From Gerris lacustris (taxonomy: Eukaryota; Arthropoda; Insecta; Hemiptera; Gerridae): DNA of 64,000 nucleotides. The notes beneath the pieces are model-generated. The model was not told where the DNA came from, did not search any database, and was given only the letters and a program-made list of their open reading frames with translations. Position 1 is the first letter of the stretch; every line of letters begins with the position of its first letter. Shown here in pieces: positions 1 through 13,903 of the stretch. A program made the position numbers and the translations under genes. The DNA lies in NCBI GenBank assembly GCA_951217055.1, contig OX578276.1, positions 60,697,307-60,761,306 on the forward strand, in the 5' to 3' direction.

Positions 1-22
1 ACGGAAGGATTAAATTTTACTT

Positions 23-202
23 TAAATCAAATTATAATTATCATTAACTATGGGAGACACAGAGAAAAATAGACCCCAGAACCACGGGCCTCCTATATAT
101 CCTGTAACGGATATATAGGAGGCCCAAGGTTCAAGTCCCGGTGCTGGGGTCTATTTTTCTCTGTATGCCTCCCGCAGTTAATGATAATTATAATTTGATT
201 TA
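23..202. repeat. Palindromic element with a tRNA-like core
   Basis: Perfect 27-bp outer inverted repeat (23-49 against 176-202), then inner inverted arms (gagaaaaatagacccca and its complement). The centre has a perfect 17-bp-arm hairpin (ggcctcctatatatcc arms around tgtaac), followed by a perfect Pol III B-box (GGTTCAAGTCC, 128-138) and a 9-bp acceptor-like stem (agaccccag/ctggggtct). It belongs to the same family as the elements at 36,418-36,920. Confidence 0.7.
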
Positions 203-1109
203 ATGTAATAAAATTAAATGTGAACCTGCTGGAAATTGAAAAACCACACTTTCAGTTCCCAGGGGTCACCATTATATTTATGGAATTTTATAAATGCTTA
301 CATCCTAAGTTTTTTATCCATAAGTTTTTAACACTCATATTTTGAAATCCATTTCATTATACTTTATACACTAATGTGATTTGGCCAGTGATGGGATGTG
401 AGGAAGGTTTGGGCCTACCAAATTAGCAGATTTTTTTATTTAACTTGGAATTTTACTTTCTTTCTAATTTCTGGAGTACCATAAAAAAAAACTGTTTAAA
501 TAACCATGAATAACTGTTTTTGCAGTACAAGCTATTCTTAATGTTATTTTTAATAACAATTTCTTACTTACAAAACAAATTATACACTTGGATATCCTTT
601 ATTTAAATGTATGAATAGCTGTATGTATTATATTGTAGTTTTTATAAAAACTACATTTTTTTTTTTTTTTTTTTTAATGTAAAACTTTGATGTATTTTTA
701 TATCTCTACATTTTGTAGAGAAATTTTATACTATTTGTCTTTATTGTAGAGTCAACACACTAGCAAGATATAACTGTATCTTCCATTTTATACTAATAAA
801 TAATTTGAATTTTTAATACAAAGGCCGATCACTTTATACTTAATCTTATTAACACTTATTTTTTGATGAGTTTTAATTCTTTATTGAGAAAAGAAGGCAA
901 GGGATAGACAGCTGAGACTCTTGACAAGACTTAAAAAGATCCTTTTGATGTCCCTGCTTTTAACTTGGTTTGGTGTTAGGCCACAAACAGCTCCAGCATC
1001 GTTTTATAGATTCAATACCACATTGATAAACTTGATATATAACTCAACCTTAATATAAAATGAAGTAGGAGGAGTGATCTCTTACTTTCCAACTGATATA
1101 TGTACAACA

Positions 1110-1695
1110 TTAATAAAAATAGACAGCCCATTGGTGTGGCACATAGCTTCCTCGCATCCTATCACGTACTTTATTGATTTTATACTTTTAAAAGCCATTA
1201 TTATTGTCTAATTTGTTTAATTGTTTCCCCCGTTTTTTAAGTGTTAAAATTGTTTGGATTTTTTTAATATAAATTAAAGAATCAATTGAGCAAAAGTTAA
1301 AGAGTGCAGACAGTTCAAATTAATCTGCGGCTATCTGCGGGCTCCTTTCGATAAAGTTTCATACAAATCAGATAAGTATTTTTGAAGTTATAGGTGTAAA
1401 TAAATGTACGTTTGTGCACATGTGGAAGAGAAACAAATGAGCGCAAAAGGTTGAAACTTATATAGGACCAACAATGAGCAAATTATGACCTACCATCCAA
1501 ATTTCATTAAAATCGGACGTGTAGTTTTTAAAGATGTGTTGGTTCGCAAAAATTGAGGAACCAAAAATGTTCCCTGATGTCTGAAACAGATTTCTGTCTT
1601 GGAATTTTTGAAATCGGTGACCTGACAATTTTTCTATCTTCAGAATGATAACGTAGCTTCCGTTACCTTTAGTAAGCTCGGAAGCAAAATTATAC
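1110..1695. repeat. Interspersed repeat family A, copy 1
   Basis: Starts with a segment containing GTGTGGCACATAGCTTCCTC and ends at GGTAAGCTCGGAAGCAAAA-like sequence. Related copies lie at 10,262-10,828, 35,770-36,290 and (inverted, partial) 37,020-37,170. It contains the shared motif in reverse orientation (aaatttcattaaaatcgg). No protein domain is recognised, and short frames across it are repeat-borne. Confidence 0.6.
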
Positions 1696-2127
1696 ATACA
1701 TTTGTACATTGTATATTAATTTTATCATTTATTTAACATGCACACTGTGTTGCCAGGGAATGTTTCATACCGTGACATTTGTTCTAATTTTTATTTATTT
1801 TTATATGGATTCATTTTTACTTTAAGAATTTCTGTCAATAAGTTATATTTCAAATTATAGGTGTATACTTATATTAAGAGGCATAAAATAAATTAGTGTT
1901 CGAATGGCCTATTTTGAATACAAAATGAATACTAGATACTTTCGTTTTCCTTAAATTCAAGTATAATTATAAGTGACCCTGAAAATACACAAAGGTATCA
2001 ATGATATCTATGGTACAGTGATACCACAGTTAATGAACCAAGACCTTGGTCAGAAAAGTGATTAAAAATTGGTGGTATTTTTTTTAGTTGTATAATTAGT
2101 TTAACAATCAACATTTTTATTATATAT

Positions 2128-3056
2128 ACAGTGTGTCCCAAGGTAGAGAAACCAAGAGGAAACCTTTTCATGTGTTTGGGATTTTTAAAAAATTAATTCT
2201 TTATAATAACTCCAGTATGCTCTTAAAACTCTAGAAATGATAATATTTTCTTGATTTTGAGAACAAGGTGATCAGATCCTTGAAAACTTTAAAAAATTAC
2301 CAAGAGTAAACTACGCATATTTTGAATGGAATGGAAAAATATTATAAAAGTGATTAAGTATTGCAAAAGTCGTACAGATAGTACATTTTAGTTTATTTTC
2401 TGAAAATAATTTCAAATCAAATAATAAGCTAACATAAGAACATAACAAAGATTTTATTAAGTTTCACAAGTATTTAACATTTTTAACAGCCACATCTTTC
2501 TAGAAACAACTATCATAACCTCAACAATGTTAAAAAAGAAAATACCATTAATGTATTGCCACCTACTTCGGCGCAAATTTTGAGTCAATTTATAAATTCT
2601 CTACAAGCATTTTAAACATAAGGAATATATTGGCAGGGACCTCAGTAATTCTTTCCTTTAGCTGTTGGCTCATCCACGATAATAGCCAGGTGTTCAGCAT
2701 ATATTTTTTGTTTATTATTAAAATGCAGTGTAAACTATTTTGTGTTTTTTTTTTTTTCAGAAAACTAACTAATAGTTAATATCCCAATTAAAATTAATTA
2801 AAATGTAATATTTACCCCTTTCTGAGGCAATTCTAAATGACTTTTCTAAATAATATATATCGTTACCATAGAAAATAAATGTGGTTTACTCTTGATAATT
2901 TTTTAAGTTTCCACGAAACTGAACACCCTATACAAAAAACAAAGAAAATATAATTTTTTTTGAGGTAAGAAGCAGGGGTTTTTAAAATGTTTATTTTTTT
3001 AAAAGCACAAGAATAAGAAATCTTTCCTCTTGGACACTCCATCTTGGGACACACTG
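2128..3056. mobile_element. MITE-like element with CAGTGTGTCCCAAG ends
   Basis: Left end CAGTGTGTCCCAAGG, followed by ...CCAAGAGGAAA. The right end is the complement (TTTCCTCTTGG...CTTGGGACACACTG). Length about 930 bp, no transposase. A matching right end lies near 51,900-51,930. The CAGT start and AT-rich target suggest a Tc1/mariner-type origin (inference). Confidence 0.6.
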
Positions 3057-3610
3057 AATATACATACTTAAAAAAAAAAGAATTAAGGGCATTTTAGAGG
3101 TGTTTTTCAGAGTATTAATACTTAACTGTATAAAGATAATTTAAATTAATATTCAAGTAGATTAAAGAAGAAGAAGAATTAATAAATATAAATATTTCTT
3201 TTTACCACCCCGTTAGATTATTATTAGTACCTTTGTATAACTGTCATGAATTTTGTTGTTTGTAGGAGTAATAGTAATTTTAGTCATACTTATAGATTTT
3301 AGATTACTTAATTTTATAAGGCACATTCAAGTACCGGTGGAATTTTACTGCTTAGATTTTAGTTTGTCTGATTTAGTTGAAATTTAGTACAGTATTATCC
3401 ATCCACGATGCCATGTTCGAAGGTGACAAATAAAGGTGATCCAACGTTTGATCAAAAAGGTGGCTTTGTGAAGTGAAGTGATACATTTATAATAATAATT
3501 CTAAAGAAGCTATGAAAAAGGAATTCAATACGTAAAAACAGTTTACAATTCAGAGATAGTATATAACTTTTGTAATTAATCTCTAATATAATAATAAAAA
3601 CAATAAATAA

Positions 3611-3762
3611 TAGGTTTGTTCCAACCACACCTCAAACTAGTTTCAAACTGTACGACGCATGTGCATTAGCAAATGTGATCCGAAACATGTGTTCAAATGT
3701 GATCCGATGCACATGCGTCGGACAGTTCCAAACCAGTTTGAAGTGTGGTTGGAACAAACCTA
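3611..3762. mobile_element. MITE, 152 bp, TA-flanked, near-palindromic
   Basis: Terminal inverted repeat TAGGTTTGTTCCAACCACAC against its complement at 3743-3762, extending inward through tcaaact/agtttga and gcatgtgcat arms. Almost the whole element can fold back. No coding capacity. Confidence 0.75.
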
Positions 3763-6700
3763 TAATATAATCATATACAACATATATTATATTGATCACA
3801 GGTATAACTAATATTTCAGGTTTACAATAAAAAGAACATTTAATCCAAAGGTCAATTTATGTTAGATTGTACCGGGCATGGGCAGGCTTTGGGCAAGTAT
3901 TATCAAATCTATTTACCATGAGAGTTCATAGTACTACAGGACTCAGGGGACAAGTGTTGTACAAGGCACGGACATGAACAATTGTTTCCTGGACCCACAA
4001 AAGTGTCTAAAGGTAATCAGAGTTCGTTTGAGATACGTTAACTGTCTGGGGCTGTTTCTATTCTAGTCAAAAGAAGTTCACTCAGATTTTTTTTTCTCTT
4101 CAATTTAAAATGGGTGATAAAAAAAAAAAATTGATTGAGTGTTTCCGGGAGGAACAATCTTTCCATGATAAAAGACCTGAAAACATGTAAAAGTTTTTTT
4201 TTGTTACTTTTCAAGGGTTTTAAAAAAACTACACAAAACACTTGTTTCTACATACTGTACTTTATCTGATCGGATGACACCCTTTTGTGTAGGTGATTGA
4301 TAAAAAAAATTCCGTACAACTACCATTAGAACTTTGCTAGATATAAAGCCACCTGAAAACCCTTCAAATTATTATTTTAAAAGCTATTCAAGAAAAATGA
4401 CAGAAAAAACATCATTTTTGACTGTAGGAACTAACTTGACTTATTGGCAACTTGACTTGATTATTGGCACCAACTCTCAAATTAATAAATCACGCCAAGC
4501 CATTCTTGACCATAAGGTTTACTGCAGAATAGTTAACCAAATATCAAATCAGATGAGTGCTTTTAAAAAGTTGTTAATAAAAATAATTTTGCATGCGGAA
4601 TGAAGCAATGAAATTAATATAAGGTTGAAATTAATATGGAACCCACTATGGGCTAATTATGACCTACCAGCTAAATTTAATTAAAATTGGACAAGTAGTT
4701 TTTGAAGAGAAGAATAGAATCTATAACTCACTTGGACTTTTTCGAAAAATGAAGGTTTTTTTTTATAATTTTTCATTTGCTGGGGCTTCTTAAAAAACAA
4801 AACACAATTTATCCAACTATCCCTGTACATGGCCCAGCTTAGCATAAGCACTCTACCTGGACAGCTCACAAGTTGTACATGCCCCTGCTTCTGCCCCGTC
4901 TAACATAAATTTACCTTAAGTCAATAAATTGTATCATTATCCACAGGGAACCAATTTTTCTTGAAAACAGCTGAAATTAATAATGGTTTAGAATAGTAAT
5001 GAAAATCAATCGAAGAGGTAAAAAAAAAAAAAAAAAAAAAAATCAGTAAAAATATGTTAGACAATATCTAAGTAGAAAATGAATATATAATATAAACATC
5101 CATGTATATATGGATAAGCTTCATTACTACATTCTGGTTGTGATAAGTAAGAACCTCTGGTTGGGCCATTTAGTCTTTTTCTTCTTCATTATTTCACCTA
5201 AATCACTTTACTGCCTCTATTAAGACCCAAGGAAAAAGTTGTTTCTTTGTTTTAAGGAACCCCAATTATTCTTTAATTGAATTTAACCCTGATAATGTTG
5301 AAATTTAGTATGTGGAAGGAAATAAAGTTGAACTTTATCACGAAAAAAGTGGCATGTAGGACTTTTTGAGTAACTAAAAGAATATAATATTTAATACAAA
5401 GTAAAATAAATGGCTTCACATATTATATGAGGACCAATATTCTCAACTGTTAAAAGAAAAAAAGTCATAACTTAATAGAATATTCTGCATGACCTAACAC
5501 TTACAAAAGTGTTTAATTAATAAATATTAAAAATAAAGCAACTATTTTTAATAACGGATACTTTTATTAAAATCAGAATAAATATACATATATTGTAATC
5601 CCTCCACGACCAACATTAAAACTTGACCTGCAAGCACATCCAGACAACAATATGAAGCATTAAAATGTTAATAATTATCCCATGTAGTACAATCCAAAGC
5701 AATACAAGTACCAACAAAAATATTTTATCCTCATAATTGTATCCAGCCCACAGATACAAATAGAAATTTCTGTTAAATTAATGACAAGTAGGTACTTGGT
5801 GCTGCATACATTATTGCCAGAGTGCATTGTTAATAATGACACATTCACTGCATTCCTGTCGCAGTTTAAGACATTATTTCAATGCCCTCAAACAAACACA
5901 TAAAATAATATGCATATAAATAATAAGAATATTTATATAAAGTGATACATAATTAATAAGGCATGATAATAAAAATATTTGTAATAAGCAGTAAGTACAG
6001 ATTCCAATGATACAGGCAAACAATAGTGTACAATGCTTGGATAAGGTACAGAATATATCTGTTCGATAAAAAAAAGTCTAGCTAGTATTAAACAAGGATA
6101 GAGAAGTTACTTGTTACCCCAAGAAAAAAATGACAGAAATGCACCAGTTAGTAAAACTAAAGGTAGATAGGCAGAAAATTAGTATTGTTAGTAGAATGCA
6201 GTTACATAATCAGAGTGCAGGGAAACATAACCAAAACACTTTGGAATTCTAAAGCTAATAAAATATTTCACAATATAAACAATTTTGTTTAATGTAATGT
6301 CAACAAATTAACACTAACTTTCTAATAGGTTATTAGAGTCTTAAAGAATTTCAAAAAATATTTAAATATCTATGTCACAAATTAATGCAATGGCACTGAC
6401 TAAATCAATGGGTAGATGATAATTGGAAAAATAGTTAAATAGGTCAGAAAAAATCAATAAAGAAAGGAGAGGGACAGTGGCCAACAGTGTGATAAAAATG
6501 AATGCATAAGAAGTAGATCATTGGTGCATATAAAATAGAAAACTAGAATAATATCATTTTTTTGCCACAAAAAGAAAGGGATTAAGATTCATATTGTACA
6601 TTGGCTAGAAGATTTTTTTTTTTTTGCTAAGGAGAGAAGTAAAATACATAAATAAATTAATCAATTACAGGCATAAGTACATTACACATTACACAAGGAA

Positions 6701-8425
6701 AAGCTACACTATCTAATAAAAAAAAATGTGGGGAGGAAGAAAAACGTTACTTATAAAAAACTAATATATTATTATCTAAAAAAGCCGACTGCAAGCATTC
6801 CCATGTAAGGGACAATAACAACACCTAAACTAATAATTTGCCTTTGTATATGTATATATAAAATAAACTATTTTTTTTTTTTACTTGAATGGAAACAACT
6901 AAACGCCTATAAAGGTATATTAAGACAAAAATGAATAATAAATATTTATTTTGATTACTAATGACATTAAAAGCACAGTATTTTAACACTTTTTAAAGCA
7001 ATTTGTCATTGATATATTTCAGAGATAAAAGTTCTATCAAAAGTTGTGTTCATGTCAGCCTCTGTTTGTTAATTGATTCAAAGATAAATTTGTTATGTTT
7101 AAAATATTTTTATTTTTTAACGTTTATTATGCTGGATTTTTTATTATTTTATTATTTAAAGGATTTATTACAAACTTAGTTTAATTATTAACATGATTTC
7201 TTTGATCCTTTAACAATAAATCAAATAAATGTGTTATTTTTAATATTAAATTTAACTAAATGGCAAAGAACGGTCAATCGAGAATATGCTATATGCATGA
7301 ATACAAATATTATGCAAAGAAGAAGAAAAAAATACTGTGCAAACATTTTACTGGAACTGAATTAAACAGGGCAATTTTTTTAAGTAAATCAGTATGTTAA
7401 TGTCAATTATATAAATAAGAAAATTATTACAATAAACTCCAACACTTCTTTAACAATTTTTTTAAATTTAATTTATCAATTTTTTTAAACACATTTAAAA
7501 GTGTTCAACAGGTAGTTGTTTCTTTTTTATTTTTGTTGATTTTTAGCTAAATCAGTTTTATTTAGTTTAACTAAACAATTTATTTAGTTAAATTTGTATT
7601 AAAATGGGCTACATTTTAATTAAAATAATCCAAATATTTTTTTAGGAATAAAATATGGAGCTAAAATGAATTATTGATCCCATTTTTCTGATCATGTATC
7701 CCAAATTTTATCAAAATCGGTCCCGTAGTTTAGGTTCCACATGAATATAAAAACCTTTCTTTTTTTCTCCCTGGGGACCTCAAAGAGCGTAAATCCATCA
7801 AAATCTTAAATATGATTTTTTTTTACCATCACAATATTTTCTCTTTATATATTATACTTCATACATGAGTAAATAAAAACAAAAATTATTTTAGTTAATT
7901 TTAACTATCTCTAAAAACTGCACTCAAAAAGGAAAAATGTTAGTAGCATGCACTTTTTTTTTTAAACCAAGTAAATCCTTAAAATTAATGTAAAGCATAA
8001 ATATTGACTGTATTACAGCTTTCAAATGTTTTCAACTTTACCCAGCGGATAACTTGTATTAGATTTGGCAGGTTGAACAATTTGTAGAACCTCACTTTCA
8101 TGTTAAAATGTTTTGTACAACAACAAAGGCGGTATAAAATTTAGGAGGTAGAAGTGGACGGAAATAAAGAATAAGCCTTAGTAAATAAGTTAAAACCCCC
8201 TTTTTTTATGAACATTTTTGATGTTATAAGGATGATTTAAAAAAGGAGTGTTACTATGTTACATTTGAATTATCGTAATTTATCTTCATAACAAGAACTA
8301 AAAAGAAGACAATAAAATAAATATCTAAAGAATTTGGTGTAGACAAGAGCACTATCAATGACTGTAATTTCATAAACATTAACTGAAATTGCAATATGGT
8401 GTTAGAGAAGAAATCTTATACAGCA
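3763..8425. other. Gene-free AT-rich stretch
   Basis: No coding exon or tRNA recognised on either strand. It holds a fragment related to family A (near 4,610-4,710), a poly-A run (about 5,021-5,043) and an inverted relic of repeat X (7,600-7,860). 5,540-7,400 looks like single-copy, very AT-rich sequence. A long 3' UTR cannot be excluded but nothing supports one. Confidence 0.5.
7600..7860 (-). repeat. Repeat X, degraded inverted copy
   Basis: The reverse strand matches the start of the X copies at 20,821 and 47,571: tatataaagagaaaatattgtgatgg, then gatttacgctctttgaggtcccc, then the motif ccgattttgataaaattt. It is truncated at the left. Confidence 0.5.
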
Positions 8426-8660
8426 CTTCTTTAGATTGTTACTCCCCTTATAAATAAAACTGAGGGGAGTAACAATCAAAATAAGGTGCACAGAATGTTC
8501 TTCTTTAGACTGTTACTCCCCTTATAAAAACAGAATTGTGAAATTCCTTTGTCCAAAAGTATATTGGACTAAACATCCCTTTGTCTTAATTGTTATTTAG
8601 TAAAAGTCATTTACATTCTAAAAAATCATAGGGGAGTAACAATAACAATCTAAAGAAGTA
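8426..8660. mobile_element. MITE with TIR CTTCTTTAGATTGTTACTCC, with nested copy
   Basis: The TIR lies at 8426-8450, a second same-orientation TIR at 8500-8526, and the complementary end at 8631-8658. A short complement (ggggagtaacaatc) at 8464-8477 suggests one copy inserted in or duplicated next to another. No coding capacity. Confidence 0.65.
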
Positions 8661-9400
8661 CCACTTATACCACAATTTTTAACAAATTGGCTGAAAGCTA
8701 TCTCGAAAAACTCAAACATATTGCTTATACTACTAACTCATGGCAAGATACCTACTTAAAAGAAAAAACAAAATATTTAACTAATTAAATTCACTTGTGT
8801 GTGTGAAAAACTTATATTAATAAGTTCAAGAGCTAACAATTAAATAATAAGAGAACAAAATCAATGCTTTTTGAAAGGGTGTATTCCCTTAAGCAAAGGT
8901 AAGGTAGCTTTGTCCTGGAAGCAGATAAAAAAGTTTCTATTAAAATACAATGTTAATGTTAGAGGAATTGAAGGAAAGAATATGGCTCAATAGAAATTAA
9001 GGGCCAAACTCCCATCCCACTTAACCTAATTATATTACCCTAGACATGCTTCACTATCTTACTCCATTTTAACCGAAATAATGTTCACATTATCTATTCC
9101 AGAAATTAATTTTATAATAGGTAACCGTATTTGAACATGCATTACTTTAACTTACTAAGTATTAAACAATTAATTTTGTAGATAGGTAAGAGCTAAGTGA
9201 CTATTCTCTCTCCTGAAAAGTCAGTAATAAACTGAGACTTAACAAAGATGAGACTCGGTTACATTAACTTAGTACAACAAAATATCCTTACAAATAGAAC
9301 TAGCTTGACCCTAATTCTGAGGAGCCAGAAGAACTAAAAGTTAAAGAGGTTTCTAGCCACAGAAGGTTCCATCTTACTTTCATGATAAATGACAGTATAT

Positions 9401-9960
9401 AGGGGAAGATCCTCCGAGCAAGGAAGGGGTAGAGGGAGCAATGCGATTTGAAAAGTGGTTCATTATGCTACACCCCTATACTAAACCTCCCAAGCGATCT
9501 CAATCCGTGATCTGAAAGTGATCAAGTGGTCACTGGTCCATGTCTTATTGGTCTATTCCTTGTCCTTCCGTCCCCACAGATGCTTGTCAACAAAACCTTA
9601 TCAGTAGCGTTTATTTGATACCCCACTCAAAGAAGATTGCTATTGGTTATCTAGGAACTGTTACACATTTATTAACGACGTTACTGCCTTCAGATAATTA
9701 ATAAGGTTAACAAAAAGTACATATTTATAAAGAAAACTGTATTAAAAATATAAATATTAAATGTCGTAAGATGATATCACTTATTCTTATCAGCTGATAT
9801 CAGATAAATTTCGAGTTTTTATCGAGATATCGATACTGCTTCACCAAACTGCCGCTTGGGAGATTTAGTATAGGGGTGTAGCATAATGAACCCATTTTTG
9901 AGACCCAGATTCTATAGTATTGTTCCCTTTACCCCTTCCTTGCTCTGAGGGAAGATCTGC
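9401..9960. mobile_element. Foldback element with about 100-bp inverted arms
   Basis: The left arm (9401-9496) and right arm (9853-9960) are imperfect reverse complements. They share agcaaggaaggggta, cattatgctacacccctata and cctcccaagcg blocks. The 360-bp AT-rich centre has no open frame of note. A non-autonomous DNA transposon is inferred. Confidence 0.7.
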
Positions 9961-10043
9961 ATTTAAAGGAAAATTGTTAAGAGTTACAGGATGTGAGTTC
10001 AGTACAAATGGATCAGATATTCTATTAATTTTTCTTTATTTTA

Positions 10044-10138
10044 AGTTAAATAAAAGATCATAATAAGAAAAAATATATTCAACATTTTGAAAGAGTTAAA
10101 TAAAAGATCATAATAAGAAAAAATATATTCAACATTTT
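10044..10138. repeat. Perfect tandem duplication, 50-bp unit x 1.9
   Basis: The unit beginning agttaaataaaagatcataa recurs at 10,094 without a mismatch over 45 bp. It is either a very recent slippage duplication or an assembly error. Confidence 0.85.
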
Positions 10139-10261
10139 ACGTTAAAGTTTTACTAATAACCAACTTTCTTATTTTTTTCCTATCTTGAAAAATAATTTCT
10201 ATGTTAGCAAATATTTGACCCAGTTAAATAGAAAATCATTTAAATTAACATTATATTGAAA

Positions 10262-10828
10262 AATAGACTGCCAATTAGTGTGGCACATAGCTTCCTCGCG
10301 TCCTATCATGTACAATAACAATTATTGTTATATTACTATATTGTTTATTTTGTAAAAACTATTAATAGTTTTAGCGATCTTTAACACTTCTTAGTGGTGT
10401 CGCAGTTGGTTTCATTAAAAAATTGTATTTGAAAAAAATGTTTGTCTCATTCAAAAGATGAAGTTAGATTTTTTTCCCGACCTAATATTCCAATTTTAAA
10501 TTTAAAGTTCACGTTTACGCAAGCGTTGCTCGTGAACGCTTGGACGGATAACGTTGTCCAACGAACTCGTCCTGGGCATTGGTAAAATGAACATGTCTAC
10601 CAAATTTCATCAAAATCGGTCGACATTTACTCAAGTTATCGTCGCACGTTTCATAATTCGCAGACACACAGACCGACAGACAGACAGACAGACACGAGAC
10701 CAAAAATGTTCCCTGATGTCTGAAACGGATTTCTGTCTTGGAATTTTTGAAATCGGAGGCATAAAAGTTTTTCGTTCTCAAAAGTGAACACAATGCTTCC
10801 GTTACCTTTGGTAAGCTCGGAAGCAAAA
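10262..10828. repeat. Interspersed repeat family A, copy 2, with GACA microsatellite
   Basis: Begins at the segment gtgtggcacatagcttcctc and ends at ggtaagctcggaagcaaaa. Near 10,670-10,692 there is a (GACA)n run, preceded by the reverse-orientation motif atttcatcaaaatcggtc. Open frames on both strands across it follow the repeat, not a gene. Confidence 0.65.
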
Positions 10829-10830
10829 AT

Positions 10831-13608
10831 AAGGATGACTTAATCTACCTAAACAATTTAAAACCCTAAGTTTTGTTCTTGGAACTCAGAGAGTAAACGT
10901 AAAAAGCTTGTAATAGCCATTTAACCTTTTATAATTATATCAAGTACCAACTATTAATTCTTATGTTATCCAAAGCATAGATTATTTACTGGTCATGAAA
11001 AATAAGAATACATAAAAAAACATACCAAGCAAGTTTAAACTAAACAACAAAAGCCCAGGATTTTCTTAAAAATAAAAGCAATAAACTAGAGGAAACAATT
11101 ACTTTTTTAATTAATTTTAACTACTAATAAATTTGGTTATTTATAAATATAAACTTACATTAATTGAGTGGGGTAAATGGATAACACACTGTATTTTCCT
11201 AATAATTTCTATGCTTGTAAAGAGGAAGAAAAATCAATTTAACGAACTTAACAATAAAAAATTTATTAACAGCAAACCTAATAATTGAAGGAGAGGTTTC
11301 ATCAGAAATGTTATGTTGATGTGTAAATTAAACTATACTCAAGAAACTAACTGCCATTCATTCACACTCAGATGGTTTAAATAATGTAAACTGGAGAAAT
11401 AAGAAAAGTTAGAATTGTAGAGTAAGATAGGCTCAACACATTCTAAAAATAAAGTTTGGAGTTCTATGATGAAAACATGGGCCAAAATAGAATTACAGCT
11501 CATACACTATCCCCTCCCTTTTATCATATAATTTCTTCCAAATACTATATAACATGAAGTAAGCACCTTTCTATCAAAAAAGGAGACATCTTCCATTAAA
11601 TCATCAAACATCTATAATTTTATTAAGAGCTACAACTTTAATGGACAACACAAAATCAATATATTCCTGGATGTTCTAAGCAGGAGGTAACACTTTTTTC
11701 TTCATTATTAAGTTAACAAGAAATTGTTATTCTTAAACATGTATAAAACAACCTTTCACAATAAATAGAGAAAAAGGTGGGAAATTTAAATTAAAAAAGC
11801 AAAAACGAATTGACATTGACCACTTTTACTCATTGAAAGTCATTAAAGAATTTCCTAAAGATGCCATTAGTTTTCTTAAAAAATCCTAAACTAAACCAGT
11901 TTTGTAGAGACCTGAATTTGGAATGTTTTCATTTAAATAATAAATTTGAAGATTTCACAATTTCCACCCATAAATCCAATTTTTCTCATTAAATTTACAA
12001 GTAAAAAATTAGGTGGAAAGACGAGGGTTTCATAACTGAAAAAGGCATTAAATTACCTTTTGTACTAGTTTTCTTAGTAAATGGCTAACTTATTTTAAAT
12101 AACTTCTTATTAAAAGTATTTTTAATTATTAGAAAAATATTTAACAGACCTTAATTTTGTGTAACAGTTTACAAACTGCAGAGCTATTTATTAAAGCAGT
12201 TTAGGCTTTATACTAGGAAAAATAAAACTTTTAATTTTTTAGTTGTTCAAACTAAAACAGTGTATTTCAACAAAAAATTGAATGCAATTACTGTAAAAAC
12301 AGCAGCTTTCTATTTACATTTTTTTAAAAAACTTAATCTATAGAATCAGCCCGTTTAGGAAGATAAGTTCCCACTGTATAGTTACAGTATATGCTAAAAG
12401 TTGGAAGTCTATTAATTACTTTAGGTATTATCAAAATATGATTGCCTGCACACCCACAACAAAGTTTATATTTTAAAATTAAATGACAAAAATACTAGGA
12501 GACACCCATTTATTAAATTCAACTTTTTTAAAATGATTATAATTTCAAAAAGAAGGAGCAGATTTGTAAAATTGTCTATATAATAAGTACGGCAAATACA
12601 AAATTTAAGTCCATGGTTAAGTGAAGTCTTATTTTCTTTCTTCCTTAGAAGAACAAAAGCTAATTATTTCTTAGCTACAACAATCAAACCTAATTATGAA
12701 AAATAGTCAACCAATTAATTTATCATTATATTGTATTCAATCAATATAATGGTTAAAATGTCTGCCTAAAAGGCAAAAATTAAAATTTTAATTCATGAAA
12801 TAATTTATTTAATAACGCTTTTTATAGTTCTAAACTCTAAACATTGAAATGTCTAATAAAAAGAATATAATAAACAATAACTTATAAGGAATAAGTAGAT
12901 TTTGAAAAATAATGTTTCATTGTACTAATTTTAACCCTTAGATTCTATTTGGTACTTATTACATAACAAGGGGTTACATAACACTCAAGTAGAAGTGATC
13001 TTAGTAGTTATTTTGTGTTCTCATTATTTAGTTAATACAAATTTTGAGGGAATAGTGCTCTTGATAGAGAAAACATCTAATATTGATCAGATATATACTT
13101 ATGATTGTATTATTAAAATTTGATAGTGTACATTTTAGCAGTTCTAAAGCCTATATTTTGTTTGTAAAATCACATGAATATTCCTTTTTTTTAATTGGCT
13201 TATATTTATAAGTAACTAAAATTAGTCTGTTTAGACATAAGTTCCACTCCATAAGTTTCTGTACCCTTAATTTATATCCTGGACTATGACTGATTTAGGA
13301 TGGTGTTGCTACAATTAAGTTACTTAACAAACTAACAAATATGCAGTATTTAAAAACTTGCTAGCCCATAAATACACACACACGTATATATATTTAAATT
13401 TTGATTTAATAATAGAAGTGTAAAAGTACTTTTTACCCAAAATATGCTTATAAGGATGTTACTTAGATATTTTAAGGTTTCTTATGTCAATTACAAGATT
13501 AAATTAAATAAAACTAACATAGACTGAAAATAGTATGACTTCATATAGAAATTATAAAAATGTCTCTTTCATTTTTATTAATAAAAAGTTTAGTAAACAA
13601 TACCAATA
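10831..13608. other. Gene-free AT-rich stretch
   Basis: No exon-like coding, RNA gene or clear mobile element seen over 2.8 kb. It is mostly homopolymer-rich AT sequence. Confidence 0.5.
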
Positions 13609-13610
13609 TA

Positions 13611-13772
13611 CCGTATTGCTTCGAATATAAGACGCAATTTTTTTCCGTATTTGCTTCTCCAAAAATCGGGGTGCGTCTTATATTCGAGGAGCGTTTATAT
13701 ATGATGCATTAATTTTTTTCCAAGAATTTTGGTTCAAAACTAGGGATGCGTCTTATATTCGAAGCAATACGG
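13611..13772. mobile_element. TA-flanked MITE with CCGTATTGCTTCGAATATAA ends
   Basis: Perfect 26-bp terminal inverted repeats (13611-13636 and 13747-13772) are bounded by TA on both sides. An internal third copy of gcgtcttatattcgag lies near 13,673-13,690. Ends of this form (CCGTATT...ATAAGACGC) recur in many metazoan genomes as Tc1/mariner-superfamily MITEs, as I recall it. Confidence 0.8.
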
Positions 13773-13903
13773 TAAATGTTTAATATTTAAATTTCACAAA
13801 ATACCAAGGACGGGAGAAAAATGTTAAATTTAACCAGTGAATCTAAAAGAATAATGATAGGATATGGAGCGTTAGTGAAGGACACCATTACTATTACAGA
13901 GTA

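Noticed and set aside
5540..8400. Long 3' UTR of an unseen minus-strand gene
   Set aside because: Few repeats and an AATAAA near 5,570 on the minus strand are suggestive, but no coding exon supports it.
10515..10826. 103-codon minus-strand frame, with an overlapping 77-codon plus-strand frame
   Set aside because: Both lie in family A and its GACA run. Similar frames recur in other repeats, so this is repeat sequence, not a host protein.
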